DNA of 64,000 nt from Clostridiaceae bacterium (GTDB taxonomy: Bacteria > Bacillota > Clostridia > Acetivibrionales > DUMB01). Of the stretch, positions 9,772 to 19,490 are shown piece after piece. The DNA is taken from assembly GCA_012840085.1 (NCBI GenBank), contig DUMB01000094.1:1-64000 (forward strand). The letters run 5' to 3'. Position 1 is the stretch's first letter. Every line of letters begins with the position of its first letter. A program made the translations under genes and the position numbers. Under the pieces are notes generated by a model, which did no database searches, was not told where the DNA came from, and was given only the letters and a program-made list of their open reading frames with translations.

Positions 9772-12003
9772 CTAAAATATAAGAATTTCATTTTCAATTT
9801 CATTGGAATCAGCTTGCAAAAGACCTGTTTTATCACTGTAGTAGCGCATATCGTTTAATACTGGAAAATAGTCCGCTACCCAGGTAATCAACTTTTTATC
9901 AACATAGGATTTAAACTCATATGGGTAAATCTGTACTGTATAAGCTTGCAGCCTTCTCGCAAAACCCAAAGGACTGTTGCTCCATTTAGCTTTTTCCAGT
10001 AAACTTTCCGCCTTTTCATCCCATGGAATGATTATAGATTTCATATCCTGCTCTATAAATATAAGTCTGTGGTCTTCTTTTGATGGATTCCAATTGTAAT
10101 CCCAATCAGCAAATTGAAATAAAGGAAATGGTAATCCTGCCTTCACTCCCTCTTCATATGTTTTTAAAATATCCTTCTCGTCAAGACTTCCTTCTCCGTT
10201 ATAAAGACGTGAAAAATATTTCTCAATAGCCTCAAGAGAAAGTAGTTCATTATCGTAATTTCGTATTACACTTCGAGTGACGGATGCAGTCCTTGAAATC
10301 CACCCTTTTGGCATACCATGGCTCTCAGGTTCAAATACAATAACGCTACCTGTACTTCTTTTACCTTCTCTATTACATCTTCCTGCTGCTTGTGCAATCG
10401 AATCCAACCCCGCCATTGCTCTGTAAACTACCGGAAAATCTACATCTACGCCGGCTTCTATAAGCTGTGTGGATATTAACCTGCACACAAGGCCTCTTGA
10501 AAGCACATGACGGATCTCGCTAAGAACATTTGAGCGATGTTTCGGACACATTCGAGCACTTAGATGATATGAACCTTCAAGTCCATGAATTTGATTATAC
10601 AATTTTTGTGCATGTCGCCTTGTATTAACGATACAAAGTACCTGCTTTTCTGCTGAAATTCTTTCACATAATTCCTCATCTAACGTAATTTGAGAGTTTT
10701 CGCTATTGTGACCTTTTGATAGTACAACGTTTACTCGCTTAAAATGTTTCATAAGAAGTTTCGGATTATCCATCAGCTCGACAGGGCGTATATTAACGTA
10801 TTCCCAAGCAGGCTGTGTTGCTGTACACAATACCGCGCTGCAGTTATATCCTCTTATAAGTTCTTGAAGAACAGCTACACACGGTTTCAAATATCCGACG
10901 GGAATGCTTTGGGCTTCATCAAGTACAATAACAGATTTGGCAATGTTATGAAGTTTCCTGCATCGGCTCCTGCGACTGGAAAAAAGAGACTCAAAGAACT
11001 GCACTGAAGTTGTCACTATTATAGGTGCATCCCAATTCTCAGCCATAAGGCGATATTTTATGCCTTCTATCGTATCATCATCGAAAGTTTCATCAACTTG
11101 AAAATTACTATGATGTTCCAGAATTACATCGTCGCCTAATGCTTTCCTGAATTGATCTGCAATTTGCTCAATAATGCTTGTAAATGGTATAACATAAATT
11201 ACTCTTTCCATTCCATAATGAACTGCATGTTTTAAAGCAAAAGACAGAGAAGAAAATGTCTTGCCTCCTCCAGTAGGAACATTAAGTGAAAACAGACCTG
11301 GGGGCAAAACAGACTTATCTCTGCATTCCTGTAAAATCTTTGCCCTATATTTATTAATTAAAGTTGCCTCAGCTGTCTTCATTTTATTTTCCATGTAATT
11401 GTAAAGTCTTTCCTCTAACACCTTTAAATGTGGAAAGGACGGCCGAAGAGCAGCTGTTTCAGGATCTATAAAATTCTGCGTATCTAATGAATCAGCATCA
11501 ACAAGGCATGAGTAAAGCATGCGAATGAGAAAAGCACAACTAAGTCCAGGTTGTTTAGGATTAATACCAAACGGTAATCCGACTTTTTCCGGCTGAATAT
11601 TTATTTCCTTATCCCAACCATCTATATCAGGTATATCTTCCTTATTTAAGCGTGATATCATTGAACTACCATCATTAAGTGATCCGGCATTTGGTAAGCC
11701 ACCATGATGTCCAATAATAATATATGCTAATAGGTGCCCTAAAGGCCTCTTCAAAAGTTCCACCGCTTTCTTAGCTCCTACAGTCGAGTGATCCACTCTG
11801 ACAGCTTTACCCTCAAGCCTCTTCTGAAACTCAACTGAATATTTTCCTATATCGTGAAGAATACCTGCAACATTAGCCATCTCTTGGGCATTAAATGAGC
11901 TTGCAAATTTGCTTGTTAAATATGCAGTTTGATTTAAATGCTCTTTTAGCAACTGCCATTCTTCTTTATTTAAATTCTCTTTTGAATGTGCATAAAATTG
12001 CAT
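9772..12003 (-). CDS. cas3: Cas3, HD nuclease-helicase of I-C
   Basis: Cas3 is recruited by target-bound Cascade, then nicks, unwinds and degrades DNA. The 743-residue protein has an N-terminal HD domain (His22, His50-Asp51 in GILHDIGK, His72, His99-His100) and an SF2 helicase with Walker [10 protein letters not shown] (about 241-249), DEAQ box (362-365, VLDEAQSIP) and motif VI-like [11 protein letters not shown]. All nuclease and ATPase motifs are intact. It is the first gene of the operon, and the probable promoter is just upstream at 12064-12092. Confidence 0.96.
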   Translation of the reverse strand: MQFYAHSKENLNKEEWQLLKEHLNQTAYLTSKFASSFNAQEMANVAGILHDIGKYSVEFQKRLEGKAVRVDHSTVGAKKAVELLKRPLGHLLAYIIIGHHGGLPNAGSLNDGSSMISRLNKEDIPDIDGWDKEINIQPEKVGLPFGINPKQPGLSCAFLIRMLYSCLVDADSLDTQNFIDPETAALRPSFPHLKVLEERLYNYMENKMKTAEATLINKYRAKILQECRDKSVLPPGLFSLNVPTGGGKTFSSLSFALKHAVHYGMERVIYVIPFTSIIEQIADQFRKALGDDVILEHHSNFQVDETFDDDTIEGIKYRLMAENWDAPIIVTTSVQFFESLFSSRRSRCRKLHNIAKSVIVLDEAQSIPVGYLKPCVAVLQELIRGYNCSAVLCTATQPAWEYVNIRPVELMDNPKLLMKHFKRVNVVLSKGHNSENSQITLDEELCERISAEKQVLCIVNTRRHAQKLYNQIHGLEGSYHLSARMCPKHRSNVLSEIRHVLSRGLVCRLISTQLIEAGVDVDFPVVYRAMAGLDSIAQAAGRCNREGKRSTGSVIVFEPESHGMPKGWISRTASVTRSVIRNYDNELLSLEAIEKYFSRLYNGEGSLDEKDILKTYEEGVKAGLPFPLFQFADWDYNWNPSKEDHRLIFIEQDMKSIIIPWDEKAESLLEKAKWSNSPLGFARRLQAYTVQIYPYEFKSYVDKKLITWVADYFPVLNDMRYYSDKTGLLQADSNEIENEILIF

Positions 12004-12063
12004 AAATGTCTTTTTATCTCCTATAAAAATTCATTTGTTGCAATTAAATTCTAAATTACAACT

Positions 12064-12092
12064 ATATTATATATTTCTATACAATTCTTCAA
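12064..12092 (-). promoter_or_regulatory. Probable promoter of the I-C cas operon
   Basis: On the minus strand this reads TTGAAG, 17 bases, TAATAT (an overlapping TATAAT is also present), about 60 bases before the cas3 start. The surroundings are A/T-rich. This is a plausible sigma-A promoter found by eye only. Confidence 0.5.
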
Positions 12093-12159
12093 TATCCTTC
12101 TAATAAAAGTATCTTACTTATAGCTTAAATTACTTTTATATATGAAAAAGTTGATGTAT

Positions 12160-12260
12160 TGTTGCAACCATTGCCCTTGGCTAATGGTTCCTGCCATCAA
12201 CCCCGTATCAGACTTTCACCCGCTAGATTGTTCCCATTCTGGGAGCAGCATTATAAGAAA
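12160..12260. other. Structured relic in the cas3-PL8 gap
   Basis: The gap 12004-12604 has no credible gene. It holds a strong hairpin (AACCATT at 12166-12172 pairs with AATGGTT at 12183-12189, with GCC/GGC inside). Next to it, the minus strand reads GGGTGAAAGTCTGATACGGG, whose style recalls group II intron RNA or an insertion-sequence end. I cannot classify it and see no reverse transcriptase or transposase nearby. Confidence 0.3.
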
Positions 12261-12340
12261 GGTGACGTGTAAGTTTCACACACATGCATCACGCTCATAC
12301 TTCGCGCATAAACTTTATGTGCAAACTATGTACAAAAAAG

Positions 12341-12375
12341 AGCCCAAAACCTATATATCTCAACGGTTTCGGGCT
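12341..12375 (-). terminator. Terminator downstream of the PL8 gene
   Basis: AGCCCAAAACC and GGTTTCGGGCT form an 11-bp stem with one mismatch. A-rich sequence on the left (giving a U-run on the minus strand) and T-rich sequence on the right make it potentially bidirectional. It lies 230 bases past the PL8 stop codon and would insulate it from the cas operon. Confidence 0.65.
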
Positions 12376-12604
12376 TTTCTAAACTCATTTCCTGCAGAAC
12401 CAGTATATTTTATAATTCGTTCTACAGTCCACTCCTTGTAATGGTCTCAACAAACAATATTATCATTTTTTCATAGAAGTTATTGCATTTCAAGAATCAA
12501 ATATAATTATATTTCGAATCACTTAATCGGGGAGTTTATTTTGGCAAGGATATTATAGCTAGTGGAATAACTATAATATCCTACTACCTGTAAAACTGTA
12601 ACTA

Positions 12605-15600
12605 TCAGGATAAACCAAAGTTGCTGGTAATCAAGTTGTACAATACCTGTGCCATTTCAGCTCTTGTAGTCGTATCCTTTGGTGAAAGTTTGTTGAGGCT
12701 TCCATTTATTATTCCTGCTTCAACAAATGTTGACATTGCAGGCCTTGCCCATTCACCTATATCATCAGCATCACTAAATTCATTCAGGCTCTTTCCTGTA
12801 TTCCTTTCAGGCAATTCACCTATCAACATCAATGTGTTGTACAGGAGTGTACACATATCCTCTCTGGTGATTTCTTTGTCCGGTGCGAACATGTTGTTTC
12901 CAATTCCCTTGGATATACCGAGCCTCTTTGCAGCTGCCAGATAACCGGTATAGTATTTTTCACCTGCATCTGCAAAGTTATCTGTCGGATTTTCATCAGG
13001 TTTTATACCATATGCTCTCATAATCATTGTCAGGAATTGGCCTCTGGTCAGCTTTTCATCAGGGCTGAAATTGCCGTTTCCAGTACCTACTGTAATACCT
13101 CTTGCAGCTATAAAGCTAACTGCTTTAGAATACCATGCACCTTCCGCTACATCATTGAAGCTTATCTTGTTGTAGCCTACTGCGTATTTTGAGAAATGAT
13201 TTGTCTTAAAGCTTATCATTCCTGTCTCTTTGTTATATGCACAGTTGCTTACCAGTTCAAGCTGACCCTGCGAATTAATATAATATATGACAATTGCTTC
13301 GATATCTTCTCCTTCTTTTGGAGTATACGGAATAGATACTGTTACGTCTCCTGTAAACTGTGATATAGTCTTGTCACCGCTGGCCACAGTAAAGCTGAGT
13401 ACCGGCCTGTCACCTACAATCTGTACTGCTTCATCGGACAAGCTTGCACTGTCAACCTTGGTAACTATGATCTTTATATCTTCCCCAGCTTCCTGAGAAA
13501 TTGTTTCTACAGAATCTTTATCAAAAGTTATACTTGCAATTGGTAACGAAACAGTCACAGTATCTAATTCGTTGTCAATAACATTGTCAACTGCTGCTTT
13601 TGGCAAGTTAATCTCAACAGTTTCTGAATCTGCCGGAGCTGATACCTTTATTTCCAGATTTGCTGCTGCATCCTCACCCATGTTTTCCACAGCTTCATTT
13701 AACTTATTTATAGCCTCTGTAATTTCACTTTCTGTAACAATTGCTATTGTCTTTCCATCCTCATCTGTTTTTGAGTCTACTGTAATTGTACTTGTAGCAG
13801 AGTCACGAGCTTCTGTGGATGTATAAGAAACTGAAACATTTGGTGCGGTATCAGTATCATCAGTATCCGTTTCAGTATCTACAGGAATGACGATGACACC
13901 CGGTCCTGCCGGCTTCGGTGCTTTTACCAAACTATTTATAGCTTCATTTAATTCGGCAATGATAGAATCTACTTCTTCCTGTGTAGCATATTCATCAAAG
14001 TATAATGAATCAGCATCAGCAAGTAACTTCTCAATGTTGGCATTTTTCCAGCTTTCAGCCGTATAATCTGTTTGTTTCAAAGATTTCACTTGCGATATTA
14101 TTTCTACTAAAGAATCCTTATTTGCTTTTTTCACTAATACACTCATTGCATTCTTCAGTTCTTCTATTACACTGTCAACCTGCCGTTGTGTTGCAGTCTC
14201 ATCAATTAGCAGAATATTGGCATTTATTAAAATATTATCTATATTTGAGTCGCTCCAGGTTGAAGAAATATAGTCATTTTGGTCAAGCTGTGATGCTATA
14301 TCGTAAAGTGCCTGTAAATCATCTTTATACGTATTCACTTTAACTGTGCATAAATCGTATTCAGGACCATCTGAATGGCGAACTATAACAACTGAACTTC
14401 CGCCGGAAACAGCCTCCAGTGTAACAGTAAATATTCCTTCCCCTTCTACTTCAGGATTCTCAATAGCTGTCGTAGCTCCAACAGTTACTGCATCTGTATT
14501 ATAGGATTTAAATTCTGCAACGTCTGTTTCTACATATGGGAATATATAAGCATTCAAATCAATGGTGTCTCCCTTGTTTAATGCTATTGTATTCTTGTCC
14601 AGCTTAAATGAGTAATCCCCATAAACCTCAATCTCATAAAGAGACAATCCATATTTTGTGGCCATTACTCCTCTGACCTGTATATATCGAGCTGTGGTTG
14701 GTGCGAATTTTACGACATCCTGCTCATTACCTTTGTATATATCTCTCTTAACCTCAGCTAAAGGTAACCATGGTTCACTCAGATCATTAGTATATTCTAT
14801 AATTACATGCTGAGTATTTACTTCCCAGAAAAGCTTTATTTCATTTACTGTTAAAGGTTCACCCAAATCCACGTATAAGGAGCGTTCTGTAATTCCTGCG
14901 TCTCCTCTGCCCGTACTCAATCTTGTTCCATAATTTCCATCTGTAGGAATAGTAGTTTCTATTGGTCCGTCAACATTTTTTGATCCATTATAAGTTGAAT
15001 CATATATGACTGTTTTACCAAAAGCTAAATTCGTTCTTCCTCCGTAATTTGGCAATGGAGCTGGTACACCGGCTTCTTCAAACACTTCGAACTCAAAGAA
15101 CGATATACCATAATTATTAACCTTGGTTATGCTCTGCAACCTTATATATCTGGCATCAATGCTTCCTTCCGGGAAGTATAATATTTGAACACCTGCTTTG
15201 TCATTGGAAAAAGTATCTACGTCTGTCCAGGTACTTCCATCATCTGAAGTCTGAATTTTAAAGCTGGTTGAATATGAGCTTTCCCAAGAAATTCTGATCG
15301 TCCTGACCTTTGTTTTCCTTAGCAGGTCAACCTGCCACCATGCATTGGCTGCAGACCTGGGTCCGGACCATCTTGTGTTTTCATCTCCATCATTTGCATA
15401 AACTGCCGCTCTGCTTTCATCCTGTCCACTTGCCAATGAAGGTTTGTTTAGTGCCACATTTACATAATTATTAATACTGAGATTTTTGATTTCATATCCA
15501 TTTTTATTACTGCTTGAGAGCATCAATATGCGGATATAGTTTGCTTTAACATACGGCAATTCAATTACTTCTTCACCGCCGGTTCCATTCCACTGTAACT

Positions 15601-18025
15601 TTCCGTCTGTCCAATTAATATTATCCATGGAATATTGAACTATATACTCTTTTGCATAGTCGTCGCCCCAATTAATGGTGACTTTATCAACAAGAGAATT
15701 TGGAGCGTCGATGCTATAGATAATATATTGGCTTTCATCAGGCTCTGAACGCCATGAGCTATCCATATCATCATCTACTGCATTGAGAGGAGCAAATCCT
15801 GGTAAGAAGGAACTTGCTTTGATATTGCTGGCAGAAAGAGGAACATTCGATAATTTCTGAGTGAGCGATTGTCCCATATAAATTCCGCTTCCAAGATTAT
15901 ACCTTCCATATAATGTGTCTTCATCTGTGCGTTCAATCTTTACATCAACTACCAAGCCGTTAATCTCAGGATTTGCCACCGTTACTTCCGGCTCTCCGGA
16001 ACTTTCATCAATAATTACCAGACATGGTTGATTGACTGTTATTGTCGCACCGTTTCTGTATTCTAAACTTCCGGCTTCGTAGAAGATTATTTGTGTCTGC
16101 TTTAATCCTTCATGTCTTACAGCCTGTATTTCAGATGTATTTGATAAAATCTGGACCGGAATATTTTTTGAATACTCTTCAACTTCTTCCGCATCTTTTC
16201 CGGGAACAACAATATACTCATATGATGCGTCTGACGGTTGAATACCATGGTTAAAATAAAGTGTAAAGGCCTGTTTTGTTACTGCCGGGTTATCTATCCA
16301 GTTTGATGTCTGGTCAATATTTAGAACAGTAACAGTACTGTCGGTTGGGAATACATAACCAATCTGATCATTATATGCCCATTTTGGATTTGTATATGTC
16401 ACTGGTTCTGTACCCTTTGGCACCGGAACTCCATCAACTGATGCATTATCCTTTGCAATTCCCTGATTGATTGTGGTATGAACTTCAACAGGACGAGTTG
16501 ATGTTATTCCTGCTCCTAAAGCCACCATTTCATCATCAAAGTAGAAATAACCTTTACGTGCAAGAGTACTATTCATATTCTGAGTAAATACCGATGCACC
16601 ATACATGCCGTTGGATACGCCGCCTACAAAGCTTGAACTTGCATTAAACCTGCATTCCAGTGAATACGGCATTTTTTCATAAGGAGCCGTTGTTCCAGGA
16701 TAATGAGACCAATCAAAGGCAGGAACCAAATCAGTATACTCACGTCCATTGACAAAAATTGCTGTTGTACCTGCTGCATTCCAATAGATTTCATTTCCTA
16801 TAGACGAACGGTAAGTAGATCTGTATTCACCGCCGTTAATCCTGCTTGAACTCATTTTGGTCATAATTCCGTAGTCAGGCCTCATATGAGAGGTATAATC
16901 AGATCTCCAGAAATGCTTGTTGCCTACCAATCCGTTTGTTGCTGATTCACCTTTTATGTTGTCAACCAGTTGCTGGTATTTAGCTCTACGCTCCGGACTT
17001 GAATCATATTTTGCCATCATGATCATTCCTGGCAGAATATCAGCTGCGTAACTGGTGACTCCTTCAATAGTATTATACTTTCTATATCCAAGGTACAGGA
17101 ATCCAAATTCTCCGCGAATCATCCATCTTGTACCATCAAGTATGTAAAACTCCAATTTCTGTAAAGCTTCTTCCGGGAAAGCAAAATTAGTTCCACTTGT
17201 ATACATGACCCAGTTGGCAACCATGTTAAACTGAGCCATTCCATATCCTTCACTGTATAACTTTGCGCCATGGCAGTAAAAGCTTCCGTCTGCCTGAACA
17301 GCTTCACTTGATGTTCCTGTTTCATCAACTGCAAGAGTCTCTGCAAGGGTTAAAATTCCTTTTCTTATCTCAGCATAATTATTCTGTACAAGCATTTTAT
17401 ATAAATAATCCTGAGTTCTCCAAACACCATTTGCACCTACTGTATCAAGGCGGCCGCGATTGTAGTTAATACATACATCAAGCGCCTGTTTGCTAATGAT
17501 GCCTTCCATAAATATGCCTGTCACACCAAGACACATAGCCTGGCCAATTTCGTTTTCCCACCAGTTTGTAGATGAAGGCTTGACGCTATCCCAATAAATC
17601 AATGCTTTCTCAATAGCATCCTTTACTTTAGGATTGCGGTACGCTGGATTGCCCTCCTGATTATATCCCATCGCCATTGATGTTATACGGTATAAAGCAT
17701 AGTATGGGCTCCAGAACTTGCCATTTGCACTGCTGGTTCTGTCTGCATAATTTACATCCGCCCAACTTCCATCAGGTTGGATGGACTCCGCATACTCCAT
17801 CGCTTTTGATGTATAGCTGTATATTTCTGCTCCGCTGACAACTCTGTATGCATCACTTTCCAGGAACTTTGCCTTAATCCTGTCCTTTACAATTTGAATG
17901 CTTTCAGCATCCGTCATAGTTTCAGCATACACTGTCGAGGCCGAGAGCGTTGGCAATGCTGTAAATATTAGTGCAAATGCCAATAAAAAAACCGTCAACT
18001 TTTTAAGTGTAGCATTTTTTATCAT
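12605..18025 (-). CDS. S-layer-anchored polysaccharide lyase family 8 protein
   Basis: This is a secreted 1806-residue lyase cleaving uronic-acid-containing polysaccharides by beta-elimination. A signal peptide (1-35) precedes an alpha/alpha toroid with the PL8 signature. By family comparison the catalytic residues are Asn199 (TVGANGVWR), His252 and Tyr261 (DGSFYCHGAKLYSEGYG), with an aromatic patch at NWW 154-156. A beta-sandwich follows to about 700, then three F5/8 type C-like carbohydrate-binding domains (about 735-1140), two helical FIVAR-like repeats (about 1240-1375), an acidic/threonine-rich linker and three SLH domains (about 1640 to the end) that bind cell-wall polymer. The start chosen follows AGGAGG. 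The substrate (hyaluronan, chondroitin, xanthan or another) cannot be read from the sequence. The GH130 gene upstream hints at a mannose-containing glycan. Confidence 0.88.
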   Translation of the reverse strand: MIKNATLKKLTVFLLAFALIFTALPTLSASTVYAETMTDAESIQIVKDRIKAKFLESDAYRVVSGAEIYSYTSKAMEYAESIQPDGSWADVNYADRTSSANGKFWSPYYALYRITSMAMGYNQEGNPAYRNPKVKDAIEKALIYWDSVKPSSTNWWENEIGQAMCLGVTGIFMEGIISKQALDVCINYNRGRLDTVGANGVWRTQDYLYKMLVQNNYAEIRKGILTLAETLAVDETGTSSEAVQADGSFYCHGAKLYSEGYGMAQFNMVANWVMYTSGTNFAFPEEALQKLEFYILDGTRWMIRGEFGFLYLGYRKYNTIEGVTSYAADILPGMIMMAKYDSSPERRAKYQQLVDNIKGESATNGLVGNKHFWRSDYTSHMRPDYGIMTKMSSSRINGGEYRSTYRSSIGNEIYWNAAGTTAIFVNGREYTDLVPAFDWSHYPGTTAPYEKMPYSLECRFNASSSFVGGVSNGMYGASVFTQNMNSTLARKGYFYFDDEMVALGAGITSTRPVEVHTTINQGIAKDNASVDGVPVPKGTEPVTYTNPKWAYNDQIGYVFPTDSTVTVLNIDQTSNWIDNPAVTKQAFTLYFNHGIQPSDASYEYIVVPGKDAEEVEEYSKNIPVQILSNTSEIQAVRHEGLKQTQIIFYEAGSLEYRNGATITVNQPCLVIIDESSGEPEVTVANPEINGLVVDVKIERTDEDTLYGRYNLGSGIYMGQSLTQKLSNVPLSASNIKASSFLPGFAPLNAVDDDMDSSWRSEPDESQYIIYSIDAPNSLVDKVTINWGDDYAKEYIVQYSMDNINWTDGKLQWNGTGGEEVIELPYVKANYIRILMLSSSNKNGYEIKNLSINNYVNVALNKPSLASGQDESRAAVYANDGDENTRWSGPRSAANAWWQVDLLRKTKVRTIRISWESSYSTSFKIQTSDDGSTWTDVDTFSNDKAGVQILYFPEGSIDARYIRLQSITKVNNYGISFFEFEVFEEAGVPAPLPNYGGRTNLAFGKTVIYDSTYNGSKNVDGPIETTIPTDGNYGTRLSTGRGDAGITERSLYVDLGEPLTVNEIKLFWEVNTQHVIIEYTNDLSEPWLPLAEVKRDIYKGNEQDVVKFAPTTARYIQVRGVMATKYGLSLYEIEVYGDYSFKLDKNTIALNKGDTIDLNAYIFPYVETDVAEFKSYNTDAVTVGATTAIENPEVEGEGIFTVTLEAVSGGSSVVIVRHSDGPEYDLCTVKVNTYKDDLQALYDIASQLDQNDYISSTWSDSNIDNILINANILLIDETATQRQVDSVIEELKNAMSVLVKKANKDSLVEIISQVKSLKQTDYTAESWKNANIEKLLADADSLYFDEYATQEEVDSIIAELNEAINSLVKAPKPAGPGVIVIPVDTETDTDDTDTAPNVSVSYTSTEARDSATSTITVDSKTDEDGKTIAIVTESEITEAINKLNEAVENMGEDAAANLEIKVSAPADSETVEINLPKAAVDNVIDNELDTVTVSLPIASITFDKDSVETISQEAGEDIKIIVTKVDSASLSDEAVQIVGDRPVLSFTVASGDKTISQFTGDVTVSIPYTPKEGEDIEAIVIYYINSQGQLELVSNCAYNKETGMISFKTNHFSKYAVGYNKISFNDVAEGAWYSKAVSFIAARGITVGTGNGNFSPDEKLTRGQFLTMIMRAYGIKPDENPTDNFADAGEKYYTGYLAAAKRLGISKGIGNNMFAPDKEITREDMCTLLYNTLMLIGELPERNTGKSLNEFSDADDIGEWARPAMSTFVEAGIINGSLNKLSPKDTTTRAEMAQVLYNLITSNFGLS

Positions 18026-18296
18026 GTGCTTTCCTCCTTGTATTTGTAATAAAAATAATAACTGACTATGATTTCCAGTCAGCAATTCATTATTAACTGA
18101 CTATTTGCTTGACATAATCAAACTTCAAACTATAAAAGAATAAAATCGGCGATAAAATTTGAAAATAAAATGAGATAATCTAAAAATCCGCACTTAAAAT
18201 TATGTATACAGAGCGGATGACAAAGTCATTATAATATTGGCACCTCCTCTTATTTCAGGCTTTTTAGTCAGAAATATCATAATATTTTCTTTTCTG

Positions 18297-19346
18297 TTAG
18301 TCCTTTAATCCCAGTGAAATCATGATATCCTCTATCGGTATCTCTGCATAACACGTATAGGTATCAGCTGCTCCGTAATAGACTTTTACAAGATCATTCT
18401 CAAACAATACACCACAGCTGAATACTACGTTTCCAAAGAAGCCATTTACTTCGTAATCTTCAAGGGGTTCCATAACAGGTTTCTCGCTTCTTGCAATTAC
18501 TTTCCACGGTTTGTCGTAGTCCAGCAGCATTGCTCCAAGGCAGTATTTATGGTCTTTAGTAGCTCCATGGTATATCTCGAGCCATCCCTCCTTCACCCTG
18601 AAGGGAACGGCACTTGCACCAACTCTGCCATTATCCCAGTAATTCTCCCTTGTACCTGTCAAATATCTATGGTTTCCCCATGAAATCAGATCAGGAGATT
18701 CAGCTATCCAGATATCCGGGTTACCAAAATGCGATATGGATGGCCTATGAAGTGCATAATACTTACCGTTTATCTTTTCAGGAAATATCACAACATCTTT
18801 ATTATCCGGATGAAATATGACACCATGCCGTTGAAAATTAACAAAGTCCTTTGTAGATGCAACACAAGTTGTTATACCCAAATCAGAAACAGCACTGTAA
18901 CTTATATAAAACGTGTCGTCTATACGGGTTATTCTGGGATCTTCTACTCCATAGATTTCATATATATTCTCAGGTGAAATAGCCGGCTTATCTTCAATTT
19001 TAAAATGAATTCCATCCGTACTGCGTGCAACTCTAAAATGAGAAATAGACGTTATGTAATTAGTTGAGGGAGTCCTGATCCATCGTGAATCTGAAAAATC
19101 ACAATCGGGATCATTGGAATAAAAACACTTTTTAATAATTGTAGCTTTTTCGGCATCGTAAATCGGAGCTATATGAATATCATTATCATGGTTAATTGGC
19201 CTTTCAGCTACTCTAAGCAATAAAATTACCTCATCACCTAATCTGGCAACTCCGGCATTAAAGACACATATAACTTCAAAATCCGCTCTTGATGGTTTTA
19301 CATCCTGAGGTTTAATTATTGGATTATGTACATATCTTTGTACCAT
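18297..19346 (-). CDS. GH130 family mannoside phosphorylase or mannosidase
   Basis: GH130 enzymes act on beta-mannosides, most by phosphorolysis yielding alpha-mannose 1-phosphate, some by hydrolysis. This 349-residue, five-bladed-propeller-type protein shows NPIIKP, FNAGVARLGDEVILLLRV, GVEDPRI, and the late YHGATKDHKYCLGA and YYGAADT motifs of the family. There is no signal peptide, so it is cytoplasmic and should handle imported oligosaccharides. The start is the ATG after GGAGGAAACA; an in-frame GTG four codons earlier overlaps that ribosome binding site. It lies between the regulator and the PL8 lyase. Which linkage it cuts is not decidable here. Confidence 0.88.
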   Translation of the reverse strand: MVQRYVHNPIIKPQDVKPSRADFEVICVFNAGVARLGDEVILLLRVAERPINHDNDIHIAPIYDAEKATIIKKCFYSNDPDCDFSDSRWIRTPSTNYITSISHFRVARSTDGIHFKIEDKPAISPENIYEIYGVEDPRITRIDDTFYISYSAVSDLGITTCVASTKDFVNFQRHGVIFHPDNKDVVIFPEKINGKYYALHRPSISHFGNPDIWIAESPDLISWGNHRYLTGTRENYWDNGRVGASAVPFRVKEGWLEIYHGATKDHKYCLGAMLLDYDKPWKVIARSEKPVMEPLEDYEVNGFFGNVVFSCGVLFENDLVKVYYGAADTYTCYAEIPIEDIMISLGLKD

Positions 19347-19490
19347 TGTTTCCTCCACAAAGAATAGATTATTTGTATAAATTCATTAAAATTTTATTAG
19401 TACATAATTTCAATTTCCACTATTGAATTTAAATATTACTCAAGATTCTATTTATTTTGCTACTTCACATTTTAAAGCTGTCCTACTATT

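Noticed and set aside
9744-9836. N-terminal extension of Cas5c from an upstream ATG
   Set aside because: The extension overlaps the end of cas3, is unlike the family, and the TTG at 9743 has a strong ribosome binding site.
12142-12441. 99-codon plus-strand frame in the cas3-PL8 gap
   Set aside because: It has no ribosome binding site, runs through a hairpin relic and into a terminator stem, and has no recognisable motif.
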